A stretch of DNA of 64,000 nucleotides from Neoceratodus forsteri (GCA_016271365.2 CM057459.1:485845501-485909500); one strand, 5' to 3'; numbered from the stretch's first letter, positions 20,350-31,512 are shown. Numbers and translations: made by a program. Notes: a model not told the origin generated them from the letters alone.

Positions 20350-21590
20350 GCATGCCCAGGAGCTTATCAAGCTTCAGATTATGCAAAGAGTGATAACAGA
20401 TAATCTCCATATGGGGTATAATTCTGTGGGTGGCCCTGTGAGAAACTGAATGGTGTAGTGATTCAACTACCCCACTGGATCCACCCTGACATCTGGGATA
20501 TCAAGCTAATGTGAGAAAATGAGGTCCAAGGTGTAACAGTGTTTTTAGGTATCAGAGGAAAATGCTTGTGTGAAGCACAGTGAATCCATCAACTGGAGGA
20601 ACTGCTGAGAAAATTGCAAGGATGTATTGGAGACCCATACATTGAAATCCCTCCACACAGTTAGATTGTGGGCTTTCAATGAAAGGTTAGTGAAGAAGTC
20701 CACAAATTTCTATAGAAACTCCTGTGGGTCATTTTTCAAATGGGTGAGAATATCGCAAGACCCTGGTGCACCAGAGATATGGCACACCAGGCTTGTGGCA
20801 TGCTCCTGTCCGGCAATTGGGATTTTCTAGCCCATGCACCAACTGCCAAAAGTTAGATCAGCTTTTTATGGTTTTGCTTGTGGCAATCCTGGGAGCCATT
20901 TTTACAGAGCTTGCACCAGATGTTTGGCTCAAGCTGACATTAAATGTGGAAAGAGGCATAACTGCACCCAAGATTGTAAAATTGGGTGCAGTTGTGGCAA
21001 TGGGGTTCAGCGCACTGCCAGAACCTAAAGTGTCTTGGCACAGGGATTGGTGCAAGCCCTGTGCCATGCTATGAAATCTGCCCTCTGCTCTCTCTCCAAG
21101 GGTTAAAAAACCATGAGCATTCTACCCCTCACACCTGAATCACCCTTTGTGACCACATATTCAAACAACGTCATCTCCTTCATATTGAATGCTGTCAGCC
21201 CCAAGAAAGATCTAAAACAGATGGCAACCCCAGTACCCCTCTGGTCCCTCCTCTGGCAGTGTATCACTGAGAACCCATCAGGGATGTCCACCACTTGGAC
21301 ATGCCCACAGTCATTCCCTAACCAGGCCATGGGGAAACATACCAGATACCTTGGAGAATCCATGATCTAGTCTGATGTCATGGACATCTTTTTCCTAAGA
21401 GATGTGGTATTACACAACATACACCAAAAGCTGGGAAGCTGGGGTATCTGAGATATTCTTTTCACTACTATTTTCACATATTAGGAATGCCATATATTTA
21501 TGTGATGTAACTCAGGTGTAAAGAGGGCCAGCTTGCACCTGCCAATTTATACCTGAGCTAGAGAGAGTCATAGTGGGAGTCTTGGGTTAC
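20350..21590 (-). mobile_element. L2-clade LINE, endonuclease half (copy A)
   Basis: The minus strand from about 21310 gives VQVVDIPDGFSVIHCQRRDQ, then RGTGVAICFRSFLGLTAFNM, then FEYVV. This matches the L2 apurinic endonuclease pattern P-GY---H-pR--rrGGGVAi---FE. After an interrupting foldback element (20724-21087) it resumes with FVDFFTNLSLKAHNLTVWRD, then FNVWVSN, then YTLDLIFSH (GDFN and GHTLDLVIS in intact L2, about 20650-20520). It stops at 20350, where the plus-strand LINE tail ends. The RT half resumes at 16480, so the two halves are best read as one L2 split by the material between them. Confidence 0.75.
20724..21087. mobile_element. Small member of the foldback family, copy 3, inside L2
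   Basis: The left end gggtcatttttcaaatgg (20729) and the right end atgaaatctgccct (to about 21085) are decayed versions of the GGGCC-ATTTTCAAA ends. Internally there is gttagatcagc near 20850 (compare TTAGACCAGC in sister copies) and a 28 bp near-perfect palindrome, tgcacccaagattgtaaaat plus tgggtgca, at 20970-20997. It interrupts the L2 endonuclease frame between the FEYVV and FVDFF blocks, so it is younger than that L2. Confidence 0.55.
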
Positions 21591-22098
21591 ACTGTGAGAG
21601 TCCCCCCCCAATATCTTGGCATTATCATGCACTAGTCAAATAAACCAGTCGAACTGTGTGGGTGCAGACTATATGATCTTACCTTGGTCACAAGTCATGG
21701 TTCATGCCTGGTCAATAAGGCTACTCCAAATCACCTGTCACAGTCAATGCAATATGATGGCCATTGACTAGCACTGGTAGAACACAGCACAATGTTTCAG
21801 CCTTCCCCACCACAGTCACACCCAGTCTCATAAACATATAACCTCCTAACCATCCTAATCCCTAGCCACATAATTGTACCACGTCACCATAGATGTCAGT
21901 ACACTACTCCTGTCTTATGCATTATTTATTTATTTATTTATTAAAATGTTTCACCAGGAAAGACATATTGAGCTCAAACAGCTTGTTTCCAGATGCATCC
22001 TTGGGGAAGGGAGAAAATAGGGAATTACCTAAAGAACATAATATACAATATATACAATTGAACAAAGGAAGAAGGACAGGGTAACAATAAATAGCAGA

Positions 22099-22100
<2 letters not shown>
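21590..22100 (-). other. Unassigned stretch ending in a (TTTA)n LINE-like tail
   Basis: Most of this is unrecognised. At 21923-21946 there is (attt)n followed by aaaatgtttcaccaggaaag, which on the minus strand reads as a non-LTR 3' end with an (AAAT)n tail. The body of that element is too short to classify. Confidence 0.35.

Positions 22101-22178
<78 letters not shown>
22101..22178. repeat. (TA)n-(TG)n compound microsatellite
   Basis: About 19 TA repeats (22101-22138) run directly into about 18 TG repeats (22141-22178). Confidence 0.97.
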
Positions 22179-22179
<1 letters not shown>

Positions 22180-22180
<1 letters not shown>

Positions 22181-22675
22181 AGAGTAAATCAGACAAGTAG
22201 TTATGGAATATAACACTTAATTACAAAACTTATAAAAACTGCAGTTGGTCAGGTAACAGAACTCAGCTAAAAATTAGCAAGTGGTCCACATACACTCTGA
22301 ATATAAAACTTTACGGTAAGTAACAGAAATAAAAAAAAAACATGAAATGGAACTTAAATTTAACTGAGGTTGTGGGGCCTAGGTTGATAACTCATGTGGG
22401 AATTCATTATTAGGCATGGCGAAGTCCAGATGTAAATTGTGTGGTGCCAGAACCCAGGGAAAGATTAGGGGGCTAGAAAGTTTGCTGGGGCCGCCCCCAG
22501 GAAACAAAACAAATCCACTGTGGTCCCAACTGGTACAGAACAGCAAACGCCCACATAATGCAATGTTTATTGTGACAATAGCAATTTACACAACTTATAA
22601 TTATTTACATCTACTAGTAATATGCATGCAGCACAAAAGTACAAACAAATAACCCATAGCAGTGTGAAGGGAGGA
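22180..22675. other. Unassigned stretch
   Basis: I see nothing that I can name. It is AT-rich up to about 22400 and then mixed sequence leading into the CR1. Confidence 0.4.
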
Positions 22676-22734
22676 AGTGGAGGTCCTCAGAATGGGAGGC
22701 CCAAGGAGGGAGGAAGAGGCCCCAACTGATGAGG

Positions 22735-23240
22735 AAGCGCCTGCTGGTTGGGGACTGTATTGTTAGAGGGACACATTTGGGAGCAGGGGTAGAAAAGGAG
22801 AGGGAGGTGAACTGCCTAAGAGTTGCATGAGCTTGGAGAAATGGAAAGCAGATCCAGAGGATCCTGAAGGTTTGCAGGAGATGGGAGGGAGTTAAATGTC
22901 ATTGTCCACCTGGGGATAAATGATCTGGCACTGCAAAGAGTATGGGTAGTTCAGTGAAATTTCAGGGAGCTGGGAAGGGGCCTCATGCAGGTGACATGTA
23001 TGGTGGCTTTTGCCAAAGTGTTACCTGTATACAGCTGGGGAGAAAATAGGCACTCCATACCGGGGCTTTTAACAGTGGGTTGAAGGCATGGTGCATGAAG
23101 GAGGGCTTCAGCTACATTTGGGAATGGGGGACAATCTGGGAGGAGGTGGGCTTCAATGGGAGAGACAGCCTGCATCTTTCCACAAGGAAGATCACAGTCC
23201 TTAGTGAAAAGTTTAACTGCTACTTCAATGAGCATTTAAA
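22735..23240 (+). pseudogene. CR1 ORF1 SGNH/GDSL esterase-like domain remnant
   Basis: Frames give LLVGDCIVRGTHLGAGVEKE and REVNCLRVA at the start. Next comes NVIVHLGINDLAL near 22900, then LKAWCMKEGFSYIWEWGTIW and GFNGRDSLHLSTRKI near 23080-23190. CR1 ORF1 proteins end in an esterase with GDS (block I), G-ND (block III) and D--H (block V). Here the catalytic Ser is changed to Cys (GDC), G-ND is kept as GIND, and D--H is kept as DSLH. Stops break the frame. The role in CR1 is thought to be membrane or lipid interaction of the RNP, which is family knowledge. Confidence 0.7.
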
Positions 23241-23544
23241 TTAGCCAGGAAGGAGGCTGTAAAACCAAGGGAGGCAACAATTGCCCCCTCCCCAAATAAT
23301 ACAGCAGCAGGGAGAAAGAACCCAAGGGGAGTAACCTCCCCCAGTGCAGGGGTGCAAGAAGACAGTGGTGGACAGAAGACAGAGGGCAAGAAGGGTATAA
23401 ATCAGGAATGCAAGATGCAAGGAGAAAAGGAGGCCTGTATCAGAGAAGGTAATAAGGAATGAGGGTGGTCAGCGAGCACTTCAGTGAACAGCATATGTGG
23501 GGGAAGCAGGGAAGCAGGCAGGGAGAGAGAAATGTATGTAGAGC

Positions 23545-24230
23545 CATGTTCTGTGATGCAAGAAGTCTGAGAAATAAAGTTCCAGACCTGGAGACCATCA
23601 TAGCAGAGGCTTGCCTGAATTAAGTGCCAAGCCATAACAAAGTCAAGGTGCACTTACAGCCATAACTGGGACATCATGGTCATACTGGGCTACTCTCTGT
23701 TTAGAAGAGACAGAGAAGGGAGCGAGGTTGCACTACATTTGTAATCTATGGAAGTACAGGGCCACCCAGAGGAAAAAGCATGGCAGGAGGTGCTGTGTGT
23801 CATCCTGGAGATAGGTACTGGGACCACTTTGCATGCAGGGGTGTATACAGACCTCCACCACAGAGAGGAGTTGGATAAGGCACAAGGGGACTCCAGCATT
23901 AGGGTAAAAAGTAAGGGGGAGGTGCTGCTAGTTGGGGACTTTAATCTGCTAAATGTGGATTGGAGCCTTCCTATTGCAGCTTTGGCAAGGAGAAGGGCCA
24001 TCCTTGACTCCCTACAAGGGACTATTCTCAGGCAGCAAGTCAGGCAAATCAATATGGATGGCCAGTGCTATGGCTGGTGCTTATAAACAGGGGCAGGATT
24101 GCAAACCTCACTGTGAGCAGTCCCCTAGCTACTAGTGATCATTGTACCATGTGGTTTAACATTAAAATGGGAACAGAGGCAAAACACATGAGGACAAGGG
24201 TCTAGGACTTCAGGAGTGTGTGAATTTTAA
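23545..24230 (+). pseudogene. CR1 ORF2 endonuclease remnant
   Basis: The translation gives CDARSLRNKVPDLETIIAEA near 23550-23615 (NARSL-NK--eL--lv). Then come GVYRPP near 23840 and VGDFNLLNVDWSLPIAALAR (lGDFN---idW, about 23930-23990) with RRRAILDSLQGTILRQQV following. Expected later motifs (SDH) are degraded. The nuclease would nick target DNA for TPRT, but this copy is broken by stops. Confidence 0.75.
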
Positions 24231-24283
24231 AGACCACCTTTTGTTCTCTTTTTTCAAATCACCCCACATAGCTACAGACCTGT

Positions 24284-24884
24284 CTTTATGGCCTTAGGAG
24301 TTGCAGGATGCTTTAAATAGTGTTTTAAATAGCTGGCTTTAGGTTTGGAAGGGATCATATTTTGGTTCCATGGAGCCTAATCCATTCCACTTTCCTATTC
24401 CAAGACATGCCCCACATTCTCAAGTTTTGTGATGCAGTAATCGGGAGAGCATGGGGTGCTCCCCATTGATTTCAATGGGGCTCCTTTTTCAGTTGCAGTT
24501 TTCAATGTTCTAAATGCTTGAGTTGCACAAATCAAGGCCATCACTTCAAAGTTTTCAATATTCTAAATGCCCTATTTGTACAAATCAAGGCCCTTCTTAG
24601 TTAAGTAGTGGCCTTCATTTGCACAAATTGGATATTTAGAATATTGAAAACTGCAATTAAAAAAAGAGCCTCATTGAAGTCAGTGGCATGTGCCCCCATT
24701 CCCTCCTGGCAATTGCATCACAAAACATGAGAGCACTGGGGCATGTCACAGTCTCAGAATAAGGAAGTGGAAGGGATCAGGCTCTCAGCTCCATGGAGCA
24801 AACATACAATCCCTTCCACCCCAAGGCCAGCTAATTAAAAAATAGTTTTAACGCAGCCTGTAACTCTGATGGCCATATATAGAA
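24284..24884. mobile_element. 600 bp palindromic MITE inside CR1 copy E
   Basis: The left half, from tttatggccttaggagttgc (24284) through agctggctttagg, ttccatggag, ttttgtgatgca, ttcaatggggctcctttttc and gttttcaat, matches the reverse complement of the right half (24640-24884) across about 260 bp at high identity. The axis lies around 24580, where caaatcaagg and ccttcatttg words alternate. No transposase is encoded. It splits the CR1 between its endonuclease and RT, so it inserted after CR1 copy E. Its sequence differs from the GGGCC-ended family, so it is a second foldback family. Confidence 0.8.
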
Positions 24885-25689
24885 TTCAGAGGTATCAAGG
24901 TGAGAACCAGAAAAGGTGCTGTTTAAATAAATGGGAAACTGCCTCAGAGCCTACCTCATAGAACAGGATTGCCATGAAGGGGTAGAGGTAAAGTGAGGAA
25001 GATAAGAGAGGGTGCAAGACAACCAACCTCTACATGAAGGAAATAAGTAGAAGGAAAAAAAGACCATTATGTTTCTATAGGGAAGTGGTCAAGGTGGTGA
25101 AGACAAAAAAGGGTGGCAATCAGGAGGTATCAGGAAATGCAGCGGTAGGAAGGCAGGGAGGTATATTAAGTAAAACAGAGGGAAGAAGAAGAAAAGACAG
25201 CGAGGGGAGGAAAGGCACAGACAAAGGAAAGGGTAGCTAAAGGGGTCACTAAAGGTGATAAGTCTTTATTCGGGTACATAAGTGAGAAGAGGAAAGCAAG
25301 GGGAGTGATAGTGAGGATAAGGAGGATGGCAGGGAGAGACTGCCAGAAGAGGATTAAGAAAATGCAGACAACCTGAACAGGTACTTATGCTCAGTCTTCA
25401 CAGTGGGGGATGGACCATGAGGAGGTAGCAGGAAAAAAGGAGGAGGGGTGGACACAAATACATTTTCAGAGGAATGAGTCCTGAAAAGACTTGCAGCTCT
25501 GAAAGTGGGTAAGCCTTTGGGACTTGACAGGATACACACAAGGGTACTAAAGGAGCTCAGAGAAGGTGTTAGCTGCCCCATTAATGGCCTTATTTAACAG
25601 ATCATTGGAAACAGGAGTGTCCTCACCATAAAAGCAGCAGCAGGGTGGAGGCTAACAACTACAGGCCAGTCAGTCTCACATCACTGGTG

Positions 25690-25802
25690 AAACACAGAAT
25701 CATAGAATTTGACAGCAGATTAGGACTACTTGGCCAACCCAGTCTGCTCATTCTTTGCCCTGTCTATCCTGTCACTGTAGACTGTACTTGATTTCAGCCC
25801 CC
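25690..25802 (-). mobile_element. Antisense CR1 3'-tail fragment inside CR1 copy E
   Basis: cagaatcatagaatttgaca then gcagattaggactacttggc (from 25692) is the reverse complement of the CR1 terminal sequence gcagactgggtgggccaag... ...caaattctatg seen at 3850-3895 and 54990-55045. It splits the RT finger region between SLTSLVK-like and TLMKTLLKETMLDYL blocks. A short, extremely 5'-truncated CR1 insertion in antisense is the simplest reading. Confidence 0.7.
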
Positions 25803-27179
25803 ACCATGGTGGGGACATTAATGAAAACTCTGTTAAAAGAAACGATGTTAGATTATCTTTAATCCAATGGGCTACAAGATCAAAGGCAGCATGGATACAT
25901 GGTTGGGTGGGAATCATGCCAGATGAATCTGATTGATTTCTTTGACTGGATGACCAGGGAACTAGATCATGCTAGGGCAGTGGACATGGCCTATTTGGAC
26001 TTTAACAAGGCCTAGGTCACTGTGCCACACAGGAGACCGATAAAGCAATTGTGTAGCCTAGGGGTGGGATTCAAAGTGGTGAACTGGGTGAGGAACTGGT
26101 TAACGGATAGGTGACAGAGGATGGTGGTTGATGGCGCTAACTCTAATGAGGGGAATGTGACTAGTAGGGTGCCACAAGGTTCAGTATTTGGACTGTCCTT
26201 TTCAATGTCTTCATAAGTGACATTGCAGAAGAACTAAAAGGGAAGGTATGCTTTTTGCAGATGATGTCAAAATCTGTAATAGAGTGGACATTTAGGAGGA
26301 AGTGGAGAGAATGTGTAGGGATCTTGGGAAACAGGATTAGTGATTAAGAGCATGGCAGCTGGAGTTCTGTGCCAAAAAGTGCAAAATCATGCACCTAGGG
26401 AGTAGGAACCCAGGAGCTGAGTACTGGATGTGGAGGAGGAACTGACAATCACTAAGCAGGAAAAGGACCTTGGGGTTATCATATATGATGACCTCAAAGT
26501 GGCAGAGCAGTCTGACAAAGTAGTGAGTAGGGACCATGGGATGCTGGGAGGAATAGCGAGAGGTATCTCCAGCAGGAGGAGGGAGGTGGTGTTGCCACAG
26601 TATCACTCGCTTTTGAGACCTCACCTGGAGTATTATGTCCAGTTCTGGAAACTGCTCCTGAAAAAGAATACAGACAGGGTGGAGGCAGTCCAGAGGACAA
26701 CTAAAATGGTATAGGGTTTGCATCAAAAGCACTGTGATGTGAGACTGAGGGATCTCAACATGTACACCTAGAAGGGAGGAGAGCGAGAAGGGACATGATA
26801 GAGACCTACAAGTACCTCACAGGGGTGAACAGGATGCAGTAGGGGAGTATTCTTCAAATGAGAAAGAGAACCAGGACCAAAGTGCATGCAATGAAGCTGG
26901 AGCAGAAGAAAGGGTGTTTAAGCGGTACTTGAGGAAGTACTACCACTACCTCACTAAAATAGTCTGCCAGCAGAAATGGTGGAGGAGAAAATAGTAGGAG
27001 GCTTCAAGCATGTGTGGGATAGACATTGGGGAATATTAGTAAATAGGGAGGGAGAAGAGAGGGTGGCCAGAGACCAGTTAGGATCTGAGGAGCCAGACTA
27101 GGCAGGGACCATCTGGGCAGAGTGGCTGGGCCAAGAGGTCCTTTTCTGCTGAAAAATTCTGTTTCTTTATTTCTAATAA

Positions 27180-28510
27180 AGGATTTAATTGAGATGTCAG
27201 GAACTAGATCTTAGAGAAGACAATAGTTAATACAGGCAAATCGTTAGCAGTTGTTACTAGCTTGTCTGGTGTCCTGCTAGGCACAGCCTGAAATAACAAT
27301 GCAGTCCACCCCCAAACAATAAACCATGATTGCCAACTGTACTGTTGGTCACTACCCCAATCCCCAGTGGTCCCAGTTACTATCTTTAGTCCTAGAAAGC
27401 TGATGGGGAACCAAGGGTACCCAGGTAGTGAATCAGTGTTGGCCCATCATGGTTGGATGTGGTTGGCTGGCAGTAGTGCACTTAAATAAGGCGAACAGCA
27501 AGCTCCCAAGCTGTAATCCTGATTATGTGTCCTTGTTGACGACGAAGTTATTTCAGGCACAGTAAAATGATACATAGATTTGGTGCTGTAAGACCCAGGG
27601 GCCCTGAGGTCATGTGACTCCACTCCTGAGGCATGATGTTTTTCTACCATAAAACACACCCTGTTGTGCCTTATTGCTTAAGTAAAGTGGAAGCAAGCAC
27701 CAGACACAAGATGAAGCATGTCATAGCACCACCTCCGGTGCATCAACCTCCAGCCCTCACTCGTAGTTTCTTCTCCATGCTGTTTAGTGATATCTCCTAC
27801 CTGACAGATCGCAATTCCTCCACCCCTTATATAGCTGATCATTATTCCCCCATCCCCCTGGCCTGCTCTGGCCAGTGGACCCATTGTAATGCTGCACTGT
27901 TGGAGTGCCCTGTGTGCCACTAGCATTGTGGCTCTACCCCTTTCTTGACAACTTTGTCGGCACCCAAGAAATGTTTGAAACCCTTTTTTTACATGGCTCA
28001 GTGGTCTGCAAACATTACAATGGTACAAAGAAATATAGGCAGCCATACCTCCCTCAGTTTTCTAACTCAGTTTCAGGCTCCAAGCATGTATACCTTGCTC
28101 CAGTGCAGAAGTTCAGTAAACTGAGGCAGTACAGATGAATGCAAACCTAAACAGGATCACCACATTCATATGGAAAAATATTATTGTGCTATGTGTACTG
28201 TGACAATGTTGGTCTACCCCCCCATTGATATATTCAAGTAGAGCCAGATTTTCAAATCCTCAGCTCGAAATAAAACTTTAAATTTTGGAGCAGATTTTGT
28301 TTCTTTGTTAAAACAGAAATGTATGCCTATTTGCGCTAAGTTTAGAAATATTTAGTTATCTTTAGCATCTGTATCTGTTTGGGACAAATGCCTTTCAATC
28401 GGTTAGAAAGTGATTAACCCCATTTCAAATTAGAGGTACATCTCGAAAAAAAGACCACAGCTCCTGAGTCTGTAAAGGTGCTTATCCCTAAAATATAGGA
28501 AGAATGAATG
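27180..28510. other. Unassigned stretch
   Basis: There are open frames of 60-120 codons on both strands (for example 27678-28046 minus), but none resembles a protein family I know and none is flanked by convincing splice sites. At 28244 the words gagccagattttcaaatcct resemble the left end of the GGGCC-ended foldback family, but no matching right end was found. Confidence 0.4.
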
Positions 28511-28747
28511 AAAGGCAAAGCGCTCTATCAAGGTAGCAGTGAATGAGTATTTTATTACAAATCACAAGTCCATAACAAGACAGTATCAGGTAGAAAAAGT
28601 ATACTGAAGTGAGGGAATATAACTCATCATTGCTTACGGTGCTCGAGGGCCACCAAAACCATGGTATCTCAAAACCACAACTTATCAACTTGTGATGTAC
28701 AATACAAATGTTTATTCACTGCTACCTTTAAGTGTGTCTTGCCTTTT
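28511..28747. mobile_element. MITE with ~60 bp terminal inverted repeats
   Basis: The left end, aaaggcaaagcgctctatca then aggtagcagtgaatgag (28511-), is the inverse of the right end, ttattcactgctacctttaa then gtgtgtcttgcctttt (to 28747). The ggtagcagtgaat core is perfect and cacaagt appears in both arms further inside. The element is about 237 bp and has no coding capacity. Confidence 0.7.
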
Positions 28748-29188
28748 CTTGGTTATTTCTTTCTCAGATAAAAGCAGTATATTTTAAAACTGACCGTATG
28801 TGCTACACACATTTTGATTAGAAAAGTGTCACGATTTGGTAGTTTGCAGAAACATTAGCCTTGTTTGAATGTCTTGCCCTTGAGGTGGGGGAGTAAGTTG
28901 GGTTTCTATACGAACAGGCTACTTCCATGGACAGAAACTAACAAGCATTTGTCAATGCTGAATGTTTGCTTGCTGGCATTGGCAGTGGTAGTGTAGAAGT
29001 TACAGAGCTGCGTAATAGGAATGGCAGTGAAGTATTGAACTGAAGCCAACCCCACCACCACCCTGCAGACAGTGTCAGGCATTGGGGTGTGCATTTGGGT
29101 CATCAGGCATAACGGCCACGCCATTTCACCACACCCCACCCTGAAGACATTGACAAGTGTCACGGTGTTCCTTGGGGTCTTTGGCCCT

Positions 29189-29232
29189 TATCGCACCCAT
29201 TTCATTAGAAATACGGTGAGATGGGTGCGATA
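29189..29232. repeat. 12 bp perfect hairpin in the 5' block of the composite repeat
   Basis: tatcgcacccat (29189-29200) and atgggtgcgata (29221-29232) are exact complements with a 20-base spacer. Flanking words (cttggggtctttggccc and gggccgaagagtccaagg) are also roughly inverted, so the symmetry extends outward for about 40 more bases on each side. In copy 1 the counterpart (about 18590-18640) is partly broken. Confidence 0.85.
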
Positions 29233-29595
29233 TAGAGAATGGGGTGAACTTTTGGGCCGAAGAGTCCAAGGCATACCTCGATGCCTCTCACTGGCTGCAG
29301 GGTGTGGAATGGTATGAGCATTACAGGCAAGAATCCCAAGCCACACCCCTGATGCCTATTATTCTCTACAGGGTTGGGCGTTATGGTTGGAAACCCTAAT
29401 ACCTCAGGCATTCGTTGGTATTTTCACTCCAAATTTTCGACATGTTTTTTTTGTGTCCCCACCTCATGAACAGGGGGAATATCAGTTTGTTAGCCGAAAG
29501 CTGCTTATGCACAGCGACTCACGGCATTTAGCACCACAGGTGCAAAACATTCAAGCGATGTAAAAATGACAGCTGCACTGTTCATGGGGAGGTGT

Positions 29596-31180
29596 AAAAT
29601 GGCAATGTTGCAAATCTGCAGTAAAAATATTTAAAAAATGGTGAAGTCACGGCGTACATAAAAACTGTACAACGCACACCGTAATATAATTAGGTTGGGG
29701 ATTTTTATAGCAGATTGTCAACTCAGGCATTTTGGTGCCTCCGATCATGAACAGTGTCACTGTGATTTTCTTTATCTGTGCGAACAATGATTTCCCACGG
29801 CGACCGCGCATCTCTGTGCTGAAAGTGTGAAGCTACGCTTCAGCCATGTTATGAAAAATGACAGCTGTACTGTTCATAAGGAAGTGTGGAAAAATGCCAC
29901 TGGTGAAAATCTGGACTGAAAATATTACAAAGTCATGAACTTAAGAGGGTGCGTGGAAACTGCAATGCTCACTACGTAACACAATCATTTTATGGACTTT
30001 TGTCACCAAATTTTCAACATAGCCATTTTAAGATCTCTGCTCATGAACAGTGTAACTGGATTTTCTTAATCTGTCCTAAACATTGCTTTTGCACACCAAC
30101 AGCACCATTGTGCGCTACATGGGCGAAAACACATTTTGGTTGACATATGAAAAATGGCAGCTGTACTGTTCATAAGGAAGTGTAATAAAATGGCAATGTT
30201 GAAAATCTGGAGTGAAAATATTAAATTCGCAACCTTACGAGCATGCATAGGAACTGCGCAATGCTCGCTCGTAAAACAGTCATTTTTAGGAGTTTTTTCA
30301 CCAAATTTTCAACATAGCCATTTTAAGACCTCTGCTCATGAACAGTGTCACTGTGATTTTCTTAATTTGTCCCGTACATTGATTTCGCACACCGACTGCG
30401 CCATTGTGCGTTACATGGGTGGAAACACGTTTTGGGTAACATGTGAAAATTACAGCTATACTACTCATAAGAAGGTGTGGTAAAATGGCAATGTTGAAAA
30501 TCTGGAGTGAAAATATTCAAAATTCGCGAACTTACGTGTGTGTAGGAACTGTACAATGCACGCTCGTAAAACAGTCATTGTTGGAATTTTTTCACCAAAT
30601 TTTCAACATAGCCATTTTAAGACCTCTGCTCATGAACAGTGTCACTGTGATTTTCTTAATTTGTCCCTACATTGATTTCGCACACCGACTGCGCCATTGT
30701 GCGCTACATGGGTGGAAACACATTTTGGGTGAGATGTGAAAAATGACAGCTGTACTACTCATAAGAAGGTGTGGCAAAATGGTAATGTTGAAAATCTGGA
30801 GTGCAAATATCGAAAATTCGCGAACTTACAAGCCTGCATAGGAACTGCGCAACGCACGCTCGTAAAACAGTCATTTTTTGGAATTTTTTCACCAAATTTT
30901 CAACATAGCCATTTTAAGACCTCTGCTCATGAACAGTGTCACTGCAATTTTCTTAATTTGTCCCTACATTGATTTCCGACACCAACTGCGCCATTGAGCT
31001 TCTATGGACAGAAACACATTTGGGTGAGATGTGAAAATGACAGCTGTACTACTCATAAGAAGGTGTGGTAAAATGGCAATGTTGAAAATCTGGGTGAAAA
31101 TATTGAAAACTTCATGAACTTACGAGCCTGCATAGGAACTGTGCAATGCTCATCTAAATAAAACAGTCATTTTGGAATTT
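29596..31180 (+). repeat. Regular ~295 bp tandem array, six units
   Basis: The marker aaaatggcaatgttgaaaat occurs (with variants) at 29596, 29891, 30187, 30482, 30776 and 31070, spacings of 295, 296, 295, 294 and 294 bp. Each unit is itself built of inverted parts. The marker is complementary to ttttcaacatagccatttta about 130 bp later, ACGAGC pairs with GCTCGT around gcaatgc, and ctcatgaacagtg pairs with a word in the ...gctgtactactcat stretch at the unit's other side. Several CpG-rich words (acgagc, cgcacaccgactgcgcc) are kept across units. Frames of up to 109 codons inside are by-products of the repeat. Confidence 0.9.
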
Positions 31181-31184
31181 TTTG

Positions 31185-31358
31185 CCAAATTTTCAACATG
31201 GGGTTTTGGGACCCCTTCTCATGAATGATGTCACTGTCATGGCATTATTCTGTCGAGGGTGATTATGCAGTCACTGCATAATCACCCTTCGGCCCGGCTA
31301 ACGCCATGACAGTGACATCATTCATGAGAGGATCCTAAAACCCCATGTTGAAAATTGG
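31185..31358. repeat. ~170 bp near-perfect palindrome
   Basis: Three exact blocks pair across an axis near 31271: aattttcaacatggggtttt with its complement (20 bp), ctcatgaatgatgtcactgt plus catggc (26 bp), and gggtgattatgcagt (15 bp). They are separated by short mismatched stretches. The outermost words are the same as in the tandem units (ttttcaacat), so the palindrome looks like one tandem unit folded onto its own inverse. A decayed version is at 17390-17500. Confidence 0.9.
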
Positions 31359-31512
31359 TATAAATTCCAAAAATGCCTGAGATATGCAATAAAGTTGAAA
31401 ACCCCTATCTAGCCCATTATACAGCTTACCAGCATTTCCTCAGTTCAGCGGTCGGCTTTGAAGAGTGCAGGCGTGTTCCCAGTCCACGAAGATCGTCGCG
31501 CAGAGCTCGGAA

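Larger units (their letters stand above)
22680..27175 (+). mobile_element. Near full-length CR1 LINE (copy E), interrupted
   Basis: This copy carries, in order: an ORF1 esterase remnant (22735-23240), the ORF2 endonuclease (23545-24230), a palindromic MITE (24284-24884), a linker (24885-25560), an RT with YLDFNKA--TVPH, VTSRVPQGSV and a frameshifted FADD region (25900-26280), [13 protein letters not shown] thumb blocks (26440-26710), and a 3' end near 27175 with aaaattctgtttctttattt. At ~4.5 kb including insertions it is the most complete CR1 here. Many stops and frameshifts make it inactive. An antisense CR1 tail fragment sits in it at 25690-25802. Confidence 0.9.

Noticed and set aside
29949..30972. 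Series of 60-109 codon plus-strand frames with repeated TYKACIGTAQ-like and FNIAI-like words
   Set aside because: They are the ~295 bp tandem units read through. The repeated peptide follows the DNA period, changes frame between units, and copy 1 does not keep it as protein.
30000..31180. CRISPR-like array
   Set aside because: The period is regular, but the units are ~295 bp of continuous homologous sequence with no unique spacers, in a vertebrate context.
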